Source: Listeria floridensis FSL S10-1187
GTDB taxonomy: Bacteria; Bacillota; Bacilli; Lactobacillales; Listeriaceae
NCBI RefSeq assembly: GCF_000525875.1
Contig: NZ_AODF01000008.1
Coordinates: 62,001-126,000 of the forward strand
Direction: 5' to 3'
Length of the DNA: 64,000 nt
How positions within the stretch are numbered: the stretch's first letter is position 1; each line of letters opens with the position of its first letter. Shown piece by piece: positions 20,033-29,486 of this stretch. Below the pieces are notes generated by a model, which saw only the letters and a list, made by a program, of their open reading frames with translations, did not search any database and was not told the origin of the DNA. Made by a program: the position numbers and the translations under genes.

Positions 20033-21523
20033 ATGGAGGCACTTTTCGCTTTGCAAAACGGGTCTGACATTCGCGGAATTGGGATCGGAACAGAAGAACA
20101 TCAAGTAACGCTGACGGACGAAGCACTGGGAAAAATCGGACACGGTTTGCTCGCTTTTTTGCGTGATAAAAAGAAGTTAACGGGGGAAATCACCGTCGCG
20201 GTGGGGCATGACAGCCGTTTATCTGCCGAACGAATTAAAGCGGCTCTTGTTTCCGTGTTAAAGGAAAACGGAATACATATTTTGGATGCAGGACTTGCAA
20301 CAACTCCGGCGATGTTCATGGCGACGCAGTATGAAGCGTATTCGGCCGATGCCGGCATCATGATCACAGCTAGTCATCTACCGTATTTTTACAATGGCAT
20401 CAAAGTGTTCACAAAAGAAGGCGGAGCGGAAAAAGCGGATATTCGCTATATTTTGGAGCAAGGAATGGCTGGGATTAAAGAAAATGAAAAATCGGGCAGT
20501 GTGAAAAAAATTGATTTGATGGATACTTATGCGGCTGATCTTGTCTCGAAAATTCGTTCTCAAGCTGGAGAGACAAATACGCCGCTTTCAGGCAGTAAAA
20601 TTATCGTGGATGCCGGAAATGGTGCCGGCGGTTTCTTTGCTGAAAAAGTTCTTGTACCGCTTGGAGCGGATACAGCCGGCAGTCAGTTTCTGGAACCGGA
20701 TGGTCATTTTCCGAATCATATTCCGAACCCGGATAATGATGAGGCGATGGCAAGTTTACGTTCGGCCGTTTTGAAAAATAAAGCGGATCTCGGTATTATC
20801 TTTGACACCGATGTCGACCGCGCAGCAATCGTAGATGCGGCTGGTGATAGTTTGAATCGTAATGCCCTTATCGCCGTAATCAGTGCAATCATTCTCGAAA
20901 GCCATCCAGGTACGACAATCGTTACAGATTCGACTACATCGAGTCACTTAGAACGCTTTATCCGCGATCATGGCGGCAAACAACACCGCTTCAAGCGTGG
21001 CTATCGCAATGTGATCAACGAAGCGATTCGTTTGAATGAAAGCGGGGAACCATCGGAGCTTGCCATCGAAGTCAGCGGTCATGCGGCGCTGAAGGAAAAC
21101 TATTTCCTCGATGACGGAGCTTATCTGGTTGCGAAAATTCTCGTCAAGTATGCACAACTACGGCAATCAGGGGAGGACTTGAGCCATTTGATTCAAGACC
21201 TTGTCGAACCGGAAGAAAGCCGTGAAGTGCGTATCAAGATTGATACAAAAGATTTTAAAGCATACGGCGAACAAGTACTTGCTGATTTTCTTGTTTTTGC
21301 TAAAGAAACCGCAGATTTTGCTGTGGTACCAAACAATTATGAAGGCGTTCGTGTTAATTTATCCGGCGAATATGGAAGTGGCTGGTTACTTCTGCGGATG
21401 AGTTTGCATGAACCGGTTATGCCGCTTAATATTGAACTTGATCGGCTAGACGGTGCAGTCGCACTTGAAAAAACATTAGCTAGCTTCTTTAACCGCTATC
21501 AAGAATTGAATTACAGCTTGTAA
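20033..21523 (+). CDS. Alpha-D-phosphohexomutase (phosphoglucomutase/phosphomannomutase-like)
   Basis: Phosphosugar mutase of 496 residues. The active-site serine loop is TASHLPYFYNGIK (near residue 115), the metal loop is FDTDVDRAAIV, and the sugar-binding loop region is EVSGHAALKE. It is distinct in sequence from GlmM and from the long PgcA. Substrate (glucose or mannose phosphate) cannot be read from sequence. GGAGAGG precedes the ATG at 20033; the upstream TTG frame start lacks support. Final gene of the thyA-dfrA-rlmA run, ending at a strong terminator. Confidence 0.85.
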   Translation: MEALFALQNGSDIRGIGIGTEEHQVTLTDEALGKIGHGLLAFLRDKKKLTGEITVAVGHDSRLSAERIKAALVSVLKENGIHILDAGLATTPAMFMATQYEAYSADAGIMITASHLPYFYNGIKVFTKEGGAEKADIRYILEQGMAGIKENEKSGSVKKIDLMDTYAADLVSKIRSQAGETNTPLSGSKIIVDAGNGAGGFFAEKVLVPLGADTAGSQFLEPDGHFPNHIPNPDNDEAMASLRSAVLKNKADLGIIFDTDVDRAAIVDAAGDSLNRNALIAVISAIILESHPGTTIVTDSTTSSHLERFIRDHGGKQHRFKRGYRNVINEAIRLNESGEPSELAIEVSGHAALKENYFLDDGAYLVAKILVKYAQLRQSGEDLSHLIQDLVEPEESREVRIKIDTKDFKAYGEQVLADFLVFAKETADFAVVPNNYEGVRVNLSGEYGSGWLLLRMSLHEPVMPLNIELDRLDGAVALEKTLASFFNRYQELNYSL

Positions 21524-21526
21524 GAG

Positions 21527-21557
21527 AAAAACCCCCTTGCGCACAAGGGGGTTTTTC
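21527..21557 (+). terminator. Terminator after the phosphohexomutase gene
   Basis: AAAAACCCCCTTG pairs with CAAGGGGGTTTTT around a 4-base loop. Confidence 0.93.
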
Positions 21558-21636
21558 GACTTGACAGTTGCGACTTCTTTATTTTTCCTGTATCATAAAA
21601 GTAAAGTAAGTACTTGATTATTTAAGGAGTGAATCA

Positions 21637-22254
21637 ATGGAAGCTTGGATTACGAATGTCATGAACGAATTAGGCTATTTAGGTGTTTTTTTCCTAATCA
21701 TGATTGAAAATCTATTTCCGCCGATCCCATCAGAATTAATTTTGACGTTTGGCGGTTTTATGACAACAATTTCCAAATTGAATGTAGTGTTTGTCATACT
21801 TGCGGCAACAATGGGTTCTGTCGTAGGCGCGATTATTCTCTATTCAATTTCGCTTTATTTTGGCAAAGAACGGATTAAGCGCTTTGTTGGGAAATACGGT
21901 AGAATTTTGCGTTTGAAAGAAGAAGATATTGACAAAGCAGAGCGTTTTTTCTTAAAATATGGTGGACGGGCAGTATTTTTCTGCCGAATGATTCCGCTTG
22001 TTAGAAGCTTAATTTCGATACCGGCTGGAATGGCGCGTATGCCGTTTCGTCAGTTCATTTGGCTGACGACACTTGGAAGTTTGATCTGGAATACAGTTTT
22101 AATCGGCATCGGTGCACTTCTCGGCGAATCTTTCGGGAAGGCAGCAGCGGCAGTTGATCAAGTAAGCACGGTGATCTATGTTATAATTGGTATTGTTTTT
22201 ATCGCGTGTGCGGCATTATTTATCAAAAAACGCTTCCGCGGTGCCAAGGATTAA
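21637..22254 (+). CDS. DedA family membrane protein
   Basis: Polytopic membrane protein of the DedA/VTT family; relatives act in undecaprenyl-phosphate or phospholipid translocation. It has 205 residues. Family signatures are ENLFPPIPSELILTFGGF near the N-terminus, the Gly-rich ATMGSVVGAIILY, and FFCRMIPLVRSLISIPAGMARMP. Preceded by AAGGAG. Substrate unassigned. Confidence 0.88.
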   Translation: MEAWITNVMNELGYLGVFFLIMIENLFPPIPSELILTFGGFMTTISKLNVVFVILAATMGSVVGAIILYSISLYFGKERIKRFVGKYGRILRLKEEDIDKAERFFLKYGGRAVFFCRMIPLVRSLISIPAGMARMPFRQFIWLTTLGSLIWNTVLIGIGALLGESFGKAAAAVDQVSTVIYVIIGIVFIACAALFIKKRFRGAKD

Positions 22255-22318
22255 ACGTTTTGAATCTTGAAGATTTTCTTCAAGATTTTTCTAATGAAAA
22301 AGGAGAGGGGGAAAGATT

Positions 22319-23288
22319 GTGAAAATTGGGTTGCGCACGCTTAAAACCGCTTTTGGAGCGGCCTTGGCTATTTTGATTGCCGAATGGCTCAAGCTTGACT
22401 ACGCTGTTTCCGCCGGTGTTATTACGGTGTTAAGTATCCAAAATACAAAAAAAAGCATCACTCAAACTGGCGGTACAACGTGTCTATTCGACCGTGCTCG
22501 CGCTCTCAATTTCAGCGGTGCTTTTTCTTATCTTCGGCTACAATGCAATTAGTTTTGGCCTGTACTTGCTACTATTCATTCCGCTTGCTGTGAGACTTAA
22601 AGTTACAGATGGTATTGTAGTTAGTTCTGTCCTCGTGACGCATATTCTTGTGGAGCAGTCGCTCTCGCTGCACTGGTTTATGAATGAAATGCTCCTGATG
22701 GTTGTTGGAGCGGGCATCGCAATTCTACTTAACCTTTACATGCCTCGGCTTGATCTCGGAATCAAAGACGATCAGCATAAAATTGAGCAGTTGATGCGCC
22801 AAATCTTATTTGCGATGGCGCAGGGACTTCGAGGTGAAAGCCCGTATCTTGATCACGACCGCCGCTTCGATGAACTGAAAACTGCTTTAAAAAATCTTGA
22901 GCAAAAAGCCGGACAGAATCTCGATAATTCACTTCTGAAAAGTTCACCGTATTATCTGCAGTACACAGACATGCGCCTCGTTCAATATCGCGTCTTGACG
23001 CAGATGAAACGGCATTTGATTGAATTTGAAGGAACGAATGAGCAAAGCTTGGAGCTTTCGAAACTTGTTGAAAAAACGGCGCTTACTCTTGCAGAAGGAA
23101 ATCCGGCGGAGCTTTTGGTACAAGAAATTACAGCCATGGTTCGTGCTTTCCGCAAAAGCGATCTGCCGAGTTCACGCGAAGAATTTGAAAATCGAGCGGT
23201 CTTATTCCAGTTTATGAATGATTTACGTTATTTCCTTGAAATTAAACGCGATTTTTATCAAGAATATGGAGAATTAAGTGTAAGCTAA
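22319..23288 (+). CDS. Aromatic acid exporter-like membrane protein (DUF939/YqjA type), frameshifted
   Basis: Membrane protein with an N-terminal half of several hydrophobic segments (FGAALAILIAEWL, YAVSAGVITVLSIQ, ALSISAVLFLIFGYN, LLLFIPLAVRL) and a helical cytoplasmic C-terminal domain (about residues 150-322). This is the layout of the DUF939/YqjA group, related to fusaric and aromatic acid exporters. Start GTG at 22319 behind AGGAGAGGGG. An A8 run (22447-22454) has one extra base; the corrected join reads QNTKKASLKLAVQRVYSTVL and the protein is 322 residues. Substrate unknown. Confidence 0.75.
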
Positions 23289-23318
23289 AAAGGCGCCCGA
23301 ACGGGCGCCTTTTTCATT
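23288..23318. terminator. Bidirectional terminator between exporter-like gene and tcyP
   Basis: AAAAAGGCGCCCG pairs with CGGGCGCCTTTTT around a short loop between two convergent genes. Confidence 0.93.
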
Positions 23319-23320
23319 AA

Positions 23321-24697
23321 TTAAGCAGTTGCTTCACGTTGTTTCGTTTCTTTTTCAAGCGTTTTAGTCGCTTTGCTTGTCACAACTCCTGAAACCATGC
23401 TGTCACTAACATTAAGTGCAGTACGTCCCATGTCAATTAAAGGTTCAATTGAAATCAGCACGCCAGCAAGACCAACAGGCAGGTTAAGCGTTGAAAGGAC
23501 AATGATTGCGGCAAATGTAGCTCCGCCGCCAACACCGGCAACACCAAAGGAACTGATCGCAACGACGCCGACTACTGTAAGAATAAAGCTGATAGAAGTC
23601 GGATCAATTCCAACGGTCGGCGCAATCATGATAGCAAGCATGGCTGGATAGATCGCGGCGCAGCCGTTTTGACCGATAGACAAACCGAATGAAGCAGCAA
23701 AGTTGGCGATACCGCTTGGGACGCCTAAGCGTTTTTGAGCTTCGATGTTCATTGGGAGTGAGCCTGCGCTTGTTCTTGAAGTGAAGGCAAATGTCAGAAC
23801 CGGAAGTGCTTCACGCAGATAGGTTGCTGGGCTTACTCCTGTAAAGGCAACGATGAGGAGATGAATGATAAACATTGCAATTAATGCGGCGTATGAAGCA
23901 AGTACAAAATTGCCTAGCTTTAAAATGGCGCCTGCATCACTCGTGGCAACTGTATTTGTCATAATCGCAAAGACACCATATGGCGTAAGCCGCAAGATTA
24001 GCTTGACGATACGAAGTACGATCGCATAGATGGCATCAACGGCACGTGCAAAAAGTGCAGCTTCTTTTGGCTGTTTGCGTTTTACACCAAGAAAAGCAAT
24101 TCCGATAAATGCTGAAAAGATAACAACGGCAATGGTTGATGTTGCACGAGCTCCCGTTAGATCAAGAAACGGGTTTGCTGGAAATAGTTCTAAAATTCGA
24201 CTGGCAAAGGTAGCATCGCCCATTTCTTTCAGACCGCTTTGAAGTTCGCTTGCGCGGTTGAGTTCAAGTGTACCTTGTGAAATGTTATCCGCGTTTAAAT
24301 GGAATAAGAGTGCGGAACCAATGCCGATAAATGCTGCGATCGTTGCTGTTACAAGTAGGGTACCAATAATCCAAATCCCGACTTTTGCAATGTTTGTTTT
24401 GAGTTCAAGTCGTGTAAAGGCTGCCACGATTGACACAAAAATCAGTGGCATAGCAATCATTTGAAGCAGTTTCACATAACCGCCGCCAATGATGCTGAGC
24501 CATTCTGTTGTTTGTTTTGTTACAGTGCTGTTTATGCCGAAGATCCACTGCAAAACAAACCCCGATAAAATACCGACAGCAAGTGCCAGTAAAACACGTT
24601 TCGAAAATGAAACATGACGTTTTTGTAAGAAAATAAAAAGACCGATAATAATAACTGCTACAACAAGATTAAGTATTACGAAGCTGGTATTCAACAT
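23321..24697 (-). CDS. tcyP: L-cystine symporter TcyP (DAACS family)
   Basis: Sodium/dicarboxylate-type symporter of 458 residues. It aligns throughout with Bacillus TcyP from memory: KRHVSFSKRVLLALAVGI, GGYVKLLQMIAMPLIFVSI, FTSRTSAGSLPMNIEAQKRL, GQNGCAAIYPAMLAIMIAPT and the C-terminal SIEPLIDMGRTALNVSDSM. Reentrant loops and substrate Asp/Arg positions are intact. It is monocistronic with its own promoter; cystine import in Firmicutes is usually controlled by CymR, but I cannot certify a CymR box here. Confidence 0.92.
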   Translation of the reverse strand: MLNTSFVILNLVVAVIIIGLFIFLQKRHVSFSKRVLLALAVGILSGFVLQWIFGINSTVTKQTTEWLSIIGGGYVKLLQMIAMPLIFVSIVAAFTRLELKTNIAKVGIWIIGTLLVTATIAAFIGIGSALLFHLNADNISQGTLELNRASELQSGLKEMGDATFASRILELFPANPFLDLTGARATSTIAVVIFSAFIGIAFLGVKRKQPKEAALFARAVDAIYAIVLRIVKLILRLTPYGVFAIMTNTVATSDAGAILKLGNFVLASYAALIAMFIIHLLIVAFTGVSPATYLREALPVLTFAFTSRTSAGSLPMNIEAQKRLGVPSGIANFAASFGLSIGQNGCAAIYPAMLAIMIAPTVGIDPTSISFILTVVGVVAISSFGVAGVGGGATFAAIIVLSTLNLPVGLAGVLISIEPLIDMGRTALNVSDSMVSGVVTSKATKTLEKETKQREATA

Positions 24698-24762
24698 TTT
24701 TCCCCCTTTTTAGGCAATCAATTCTTAAAGTACGATTAATCCGATAAGAATTGTTGGTTTTA

Positions 24763-24791
24763 AGGATACAACCTAAAATAAGGATTGTCAA
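24763..24791 (-). promoter_or_regulatory. Promoter of tcyP
   Basis: On the minus strand TTGACA (24786-24791) and TATCCT (24763-24768) are separated by 17 bp, about 65 bases before the tcyP start. Confidence 0.8.
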
Positions 24792-24805
24792 TCTTTTTAT
24801 TTCAT

Positions 24806-24842
24806 AAAAAAGACAAACGGTTTCGAGTGGAAACCGTTTGTC
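24806..24842 (-). terminator. Terminator of ppdK
   Basis: A perfect 13-bp stem (GACAAACGGTTTC with GAAACCGTTTGTC, 5-base loop) is followed on the minus strand by T6. It separates ppdK from the tcyP promoter. Confidence 0.9.
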
Positions 24843-24866
24843 TAAAAATTTCACTTTATTTTTCAC

Positions 24867-27505
24867 TTAAGCTTCTTGGAGGTTTTCTTGTTCTTCAAGT
24901 ACTACTTGAGCCGCTGCTAGTCGTGCAATCGGTACACGGAACGGTGAGCAAGAAACGTATTTCAATCCCAGTTTGTGGAAGAAGTGGATCGAACGTGGGT
25001 CACCGCCATGTTCGCCGCAAACGCCCATTTTCATGTTTGGATTTGTCATTCTGCCGCGAGAAACAGCCATTTCAACCAGCGCCCCCACGCCAGCAGTATC
25101 TAAAGTTTGGAACGGATCGTTCGGCAGCAGGCCTTTTTCGCTGTAGCTTGGCAAGAATTTGCCTGCATCGTCACGCGAGAACCCGTAAGTGAGCTGGGTC
25201 AAATCATTTGTTCCAAAACTGAAGAATTGGGCTTCTTTTGCAATTTCATCAGCCGTAACACAAGCACGCGGAATTTCAATCATCGTTCCAATATCATATG
25301 GAAGTAGAGTGCGTTCACGGTCAAAGATTTCCTGAACAGATTGTTTGATTTCTTGTTTGACATAAGCCAGTTCTTCTTTTGATGCAACAAGAGGAATCAT
25401 GATTTCGGGGAAGACTTTGATGCCCTCGTCTTGAATAGCAACCGCACTTTCGATAATCGCCTCAGCCTGCATCTTGTAAATTTCTGGGTAAGTAACAGCT
25501 AAACGACAACCGCGGTGACCAAGCATCGGATTCGACTCTGCCAGATCATTGACGCGTTTTTCAATCTCGGCGAGTGTTTTCCCCGTATCTTCTGCCAGTC
25601 GTTCCAAATCTTTTTTCGCTTTCGGTAAGATTCATGAAGCGGCGGATCAAGTAAGCGGATGTTAACCGGTCTGCCTTCTGCGATACGGAACAGTTGAATG
25701 AAATCTTCTTTTTGCATTTCTTTGATGTGCGCGAGTGCTTTTTCACGTTCTGCAAGCGTTTCGGCAACGATCATTTGACGAACGTAAGCGATTCTTTCTT
25801 CGTGGAAAAACATATGCTCTGTGCGGCAAAGGCCGATTCCTTCGGCGCCAAAGTGAATTGCCGTAGTCAAGTCATTCGGTGTGTCGGCATTTACGCGAAT
25901 ATCCAGTTTTTTCACATCGTTAACCCAGCTCATCAGTTCATCGAAATGTCCGCCGATTTCTGCTTCTGTCAGTTCAATTTCTCCGAGATAAACCTTTCCT
26001 GTAGAACCGTCAAGCGAAATTGAATCGCCTTCAGTCAGCGTAATTCCGCCTGCTGTCACAACGCGTTTTTCTTTCTCATTGATGTCGATTTCAGAACAGC
26101 CAGCAATACAGCACTTACCCATGCCGCGGGCAACAACCGCCGCGTGAGAAGTCATACCGCCGTGTGCTGTTAGGATGGCTTCGCTTTTTGCCATACCTTC
26201 GATGTCTTCTGGTGAAGTTTCATTGCGGACGAGAATGACTTTTTGACCAAGTTCAGCTGCTGCCACAGCTTCAGCGGCATCAAAGTATATTTTCCCAAAG
26301 GCAGCTCCCGGACTTGCTGGGAGGCCAGTTGCAAGAACTTCTCCTTTTTCAAGCGCAGTTTTTTCGAAAGCGGGGTGGAGCAGCTGATCAATTTGTTTAG
26401 TATCAATTCGCTTGATGGCGTCCTCTTTGCTGATCTTTCCTTCATGGACGAGGTCCACAGCGACTTCGATCGAAGCTTGTGCTGTCCGTTTCCCGTTTCG
26501 AGTTTGCAGAACATATAGTTTTTCTTTCTCGATTGTAAATTCGATGTCCTGCATGTCTAAGTAATGATTTTCAAGCAGTTCACAGGTCTCCATCAGTTCA
26601 TAAAACGCATTCGGCATATGTTCTTTCAGTTTCGAAATATCTTCTGGTGTCCGAATTCCAGCCACAACGTCTTCACCTTGCGCGTTGATCAAGAATTCGC
26701 CGAATACAGCTTTTTCACCAGTGGAAGGGTTGCGCGTGAAGGCAATCCCTGTGCCACTTTTATTTCCGGTGTTACCGAATACCATGGCTTGGATATTGAC
26801 AGCGGTTCCAAAATTAGGATCAATATCATTCAAGCGGCGGTAAACAACAGCACGCGGATTCATCCAAGAATCAAATACTGAATTAATCGCTAGGCGAAGC
26901 TGTGTAAGCGGGTCTTGCGGGAACGGCTTCGCTGCTTCATTCAAGTAAATGTCTTGGTAAGTGGTAACAAGTTTTTCAAGATCAGCCGGTGTCAGTTCAG
27001 TATCTTGTGAGTAGCCGCGCTGCTTTTTGATCAGCGAAAGCGCTTCCTCAAATTTGTAAGAAGGAATACCGAAAACGACATCACCGAACATTTGGATAAA
27101 TCGACGGTAGGAGTCGAGCGATGAACGAGCATCGTTGGTCATGTTGATCATGCCTTTTACTGCTTCATCGTTTAAGCCAAGATTTAAAATCGTGTCCATC
27201 ATACCTGGCATTGAAACAGGTGCTCCGGAACGAACGGAAACAAGTAGTGGATTGACGTTTGAGCCAAATTCTTTGCCGGTTTTTTCTTCAAGCTGCTTTA
27301 AATGTGTCAACACTTCATTAAAGATTTCCTCGGAAAGTGTTTGATCATTGTCATTGTAGTCTTTGCAGGCATCTGTTGAAATCGTGAATCCCGGCGGTAC
27401 TGGCAACCCAATATTAGTCATTTCTGCAAGGTTTGCGCCTTTTCCTCCTAAAAGTACTTTCATTTCTTTCGATCCTTCATTAAACTGATATACAAATTTT
27501 CTCAC
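24867..27505 (-). CDS. ppdK: Pyruvate phosphate dikinase, frameshifted
   Basis: Interconverts pyruvate, ATP and Pi with PEP, AMP and PPi. N-terminal ATP-grasp domain starts LLGGKGANLAEM; the central swivelling His domain has GGMTSHAAVVARGMGKCC; the C-terminal PEP/pyruvate barrel has GVCGEHGGDP. About 879 residues when corrected. GTG at 27505 is preferred because AAGAGGTG stands six bases upstream; a GTG at 27514 lies inside that site. The frame breaks near 25630: DPPLHE should continue FLPKAKKDLERLAEDTG, which needs one base ADDED (GAATTC instead of GATTC), unlike the insertions elsewhere. Downstream of its regulator PDRP. Confidence 0.9.
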
Positions 27506-27529
27506 AGTTTTCACCTCTTGATTGGATTT

Positions 27530-28339
27530 TTAATTCACTTGGATCATTTCTTGTACTAAAACAGCTGTTTCTTCAATAGCTTTATCTTCCACATGAATCA
27601 CGCGACATCCTAGTGTCTTAAAGGTTTCATAGCCATATTCAAGCTCTTCCAAAATTCGTCTGTCGCTTGAATAGTTGCTCATTTCATCAAGTCCCATCGA
27701 ACGAAGCCGAACTTTTCGAATTCTGCCGAGTTTTTCAGGCGTAGTTGTCAGCCCGATAATGCGTTTGGCAGGGATTTTGAAAAGTTCCTCCGGGAGTGGA
27801 ATCTCAGGTACGAGCGGCACATTGGCGACTTTGAAATTCTGATTGGCAAGATAGCTGCTGAGCGGTGTTTTACTCGTTCGCGAAACCCCTACGAGCACGA
27901 TATCTGCTTCAAGAAGTCCACGAGGATCCTTGCAGTCATCATATTTCACGGCAAATTCAATCGCAGCAATCCGGTCGAAGTAAGCGCTATCAAGTCGGCG
28001 CATATTACCCGGATCTTCTTTTGAACGGAGACCGGTGCGGGATTCAATTGCCAAGGTTAAATCCGTTGTGAGATCAATATTTGGAACTTTTTCTTTCTCA
28101 CAATAGTTTTTTGCAAAAATAGCGAGCTTGGAACTGACAAGCGTTTGAACAACGATTCCGCCTGCCGCCTTTGCTTCTTCAAGTGTTTCGAGTAGAATTT
28201 CTTCGTCGCGAATAAAGGCGTGGCGGCGAATATCAGGCTGTTCCTCAAATTCAAATTGTGCGGTGACAGCCCGAATGGTGTGTTGCGCCGTTTCTCCAAT
28301 CGCATCGGATATCACATAAATAACTACGGGTTGTTTCAT
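27530..28339 (-). CDS. PPDK regulatory protein (bifunctional kinase/phosphorylase)
   Basis: Family DUF299 regulator of 269 residues that inactivates PPDK by ADP-dependent Thr phosphorylation and reactivates it by Pi-dependent dephosphorylation. The nucleotide loop GVSRTSKTPLSSYLANQ is intact, as is the N-terminal YVISDAIGETAQHTIRA. It lies between the ccpN-like gene and ppdK, its expected target, with 24 bases or fewer between genes, so one leftward operon is likely. Confidence 0.93.
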   Translation of the reverse strand: MKQPVVIYVISDAIGETAQHTIRAVTAQFEFEEQPDIRRHAFIRDEEILLETLEEAKAAGGIVVQTLVSSKLAIFAKNYCEKEKVPNIDLTTDLTLAIESRTGLRSKEDPGNMRRLDSAYFDRIAAIEFAVKYDDCKDPRGLLEADIVLVGVSRTSKTPLSSYLANQNFKVANVPLVPEIPLPEELFKIPAKRIIGLTTTPEKLGRIRKVRLRSMGLDEMSNYSSDRRILEELEYGYETFKTLGCRVIHVEDKAIEETAVLVQEMIQVN

Positions 28340-28352
28340 GACTCTCCTCCTG

Positions 28353-28974
28353 CTATTTTTCTTTTAAAGTGTCGACGAAAAGTCGAACGATGAGTGATTT
28401 TGAAACTTTTCCGATCACTTGCATATCTTTATCAACAACGGGAAGCGAATCAACTTGATGAGCGACAAGAATATCAGCTGCATCTAAGACATCATCATTT
28501 TTTCGAAGTGTCAAAAGATTTGGCATGCGACTCATGATCGTTGCAATCGGTGTTTCTTTCGTATTTGACCCGGCAATCGCGCTTTTCAGCAAGTCTTTAC
28601 GGCTTACAAGCCCGACCAGTCTGCCATCTTCTGCGACGTATAAACTGCCGACATCTTCAAGAAACAAGCGGACAATGGCGTCATAGATGCTCGTTTCTTT
28701 TGTCACAAGTATCGGATTTGACATAACAGAGCCGACCTTGAGTGAGCGGATATCTTCATAAAGTCCCGGGTTTTTTTCAAGTCCGGAATAGAAGTAGCCG
28801 ACTTTCGGTCGTGCATCCAAGATTCCCGTCATCGTCAGAACCGATAAATCTGAACGGATTGTAGCACGCGTAAGTTTTAAGAAACGAGCAATTTGATCAC
28901 CTGTTGCCGGTTCGTTTTTTTTTAACAAACGCCATAATCGCGTGTTGACGTTCTGAAAGCTGGATTGGAATCAC
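28353..28974 (-). CDS. ccpN: CcpN-like HTH-CBS transcription repressor, frameshifted
   Basis: Regulator with an N-terminal helix-turn-helix (DQIARFLKLTRATIRSDLSVLTMTGILDARPKVGYFYSG) and two CBS domains (about residues 80-206). This is the architecture of CcpN/YqzB, the repressor of gluconeogenic genes in Bacillus under glycolytic conditions. Start GTG at 28974 gives MIPIQLSERQHAIMAFVKKN and fits Bacillus CcpN; the ribosome site (AAAGGA) is close to it. A nine-base run (T9 on the plus strand, 28915-28923) has one extra base. Corrected length 206. First gene of the ccpN-PDRP-ppdK operon, with a double CcpN-type site at its promoter. Confidence 0.88.
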
Positions 28975-29002
28975 ATCCTTTAAAAAATAAGGTTACAATG
29001 AA

Positions 29003-29054
29003 ATTATATAGTATGACACAATTAAAATCAACCCTTAATTATGTCATACTATAT
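29003..29054 (-). promoter_or_regulatory. Promoter and double CcpN-type operator of ccpN-PDRP-ppdK
   Basis: A near-perfect inverted repeat has 20-bp arms (29006-29025 and 29035-29054, one mismatch) around 9 bases. Each arm holds a match to the Bacillus CcpN consensus TRTGHYATAYW: TGTGTCATACT on the minus strand and TATGTCATACT on the plus strand. On the minus strand TTGATT (29026-29031) and TATAAT (29003-29008) are 17 bp apart, so one box fills the promoter spacer. This suggests autorepression and CcpN control of ppdK; that is inference. Confidence 0.72.
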
Positions 29055-29221
29055 AAAATGGTCTATTTCTTTATTGTCTGAAAAATCAAGTTTTGTAAAG
29101 ATTGGTCTATACATCGTTTTAAACACTAAAACTCGAATTCATGGTAATTTGGGTTTTTGATAATCGAACCGATGTTGATTAGAAGACCAATTCCTACATT
29201 ACTAAGGAGGCGAGCGCTGGC

Positions 29222-29452
29222 TTGATTTTAAAATGTGCCGCTCCGGTATCATTTGCAAAAATAGAGCCGCAAAGAAGGAAGAGAATCCGTTTAATCGGGA
29301 ACTTTTTATTTAATATCAATCCGCAGCGATGCTTGGCATGGTGCAATATTGGACGAAACGTCTGGAAAAAAACTCCGGAAGAAATTTGTGCGTTTCTTTA
29401 TGTGATGAATCAAAAGGGAATTCTTGGGTTGATTGATGAAACGCAGCAATGA
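29222..29452 (+). CDS. Hypothetical 76-residue protein
   Basis: Not recognised. A TTG start at 29222 lies 11 bases after AAGGAGG, the frame has no ATG near its beginning, and an intrinsic terminator follows the stop directly, which together favour a real gene. The protein is basic and soluble, with ILGLIDE near the C-terminus and the segment PQRRKRIRLIGNFLFNINPQ; it has three cysteines but no clear motif or membrane segment. It is convergent with the haemolysin III gene. Function unknown. Confidence 0.5.
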   Translation: MILKCAAPVSFAKIEPQRRKRIRLIGNFLFNINPQRCLAWCNIGRNVWKKTPEEICAFLYVMNQKGILGLIDETQQ

Positions 29453-29486
29453 AAAAAGCAAGCTCGGATTCCAAGCTTGCTTTTTT
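29452..29486. terminator. Bidirectional terminator before haemolysin III gene end
   Basis: AAAAAAGCAAGCT pairs with AGCTTGCTTTTTT between two convergent genes. Confidence 0.9.

Noticed and set aside
24721-24762. CymR operator upstream of tcyP
   Set aside because: The sequence around ATTCTTATCGGATTAAT is suggestive, but I cannot match it firmly to the CymR consensus from memory.
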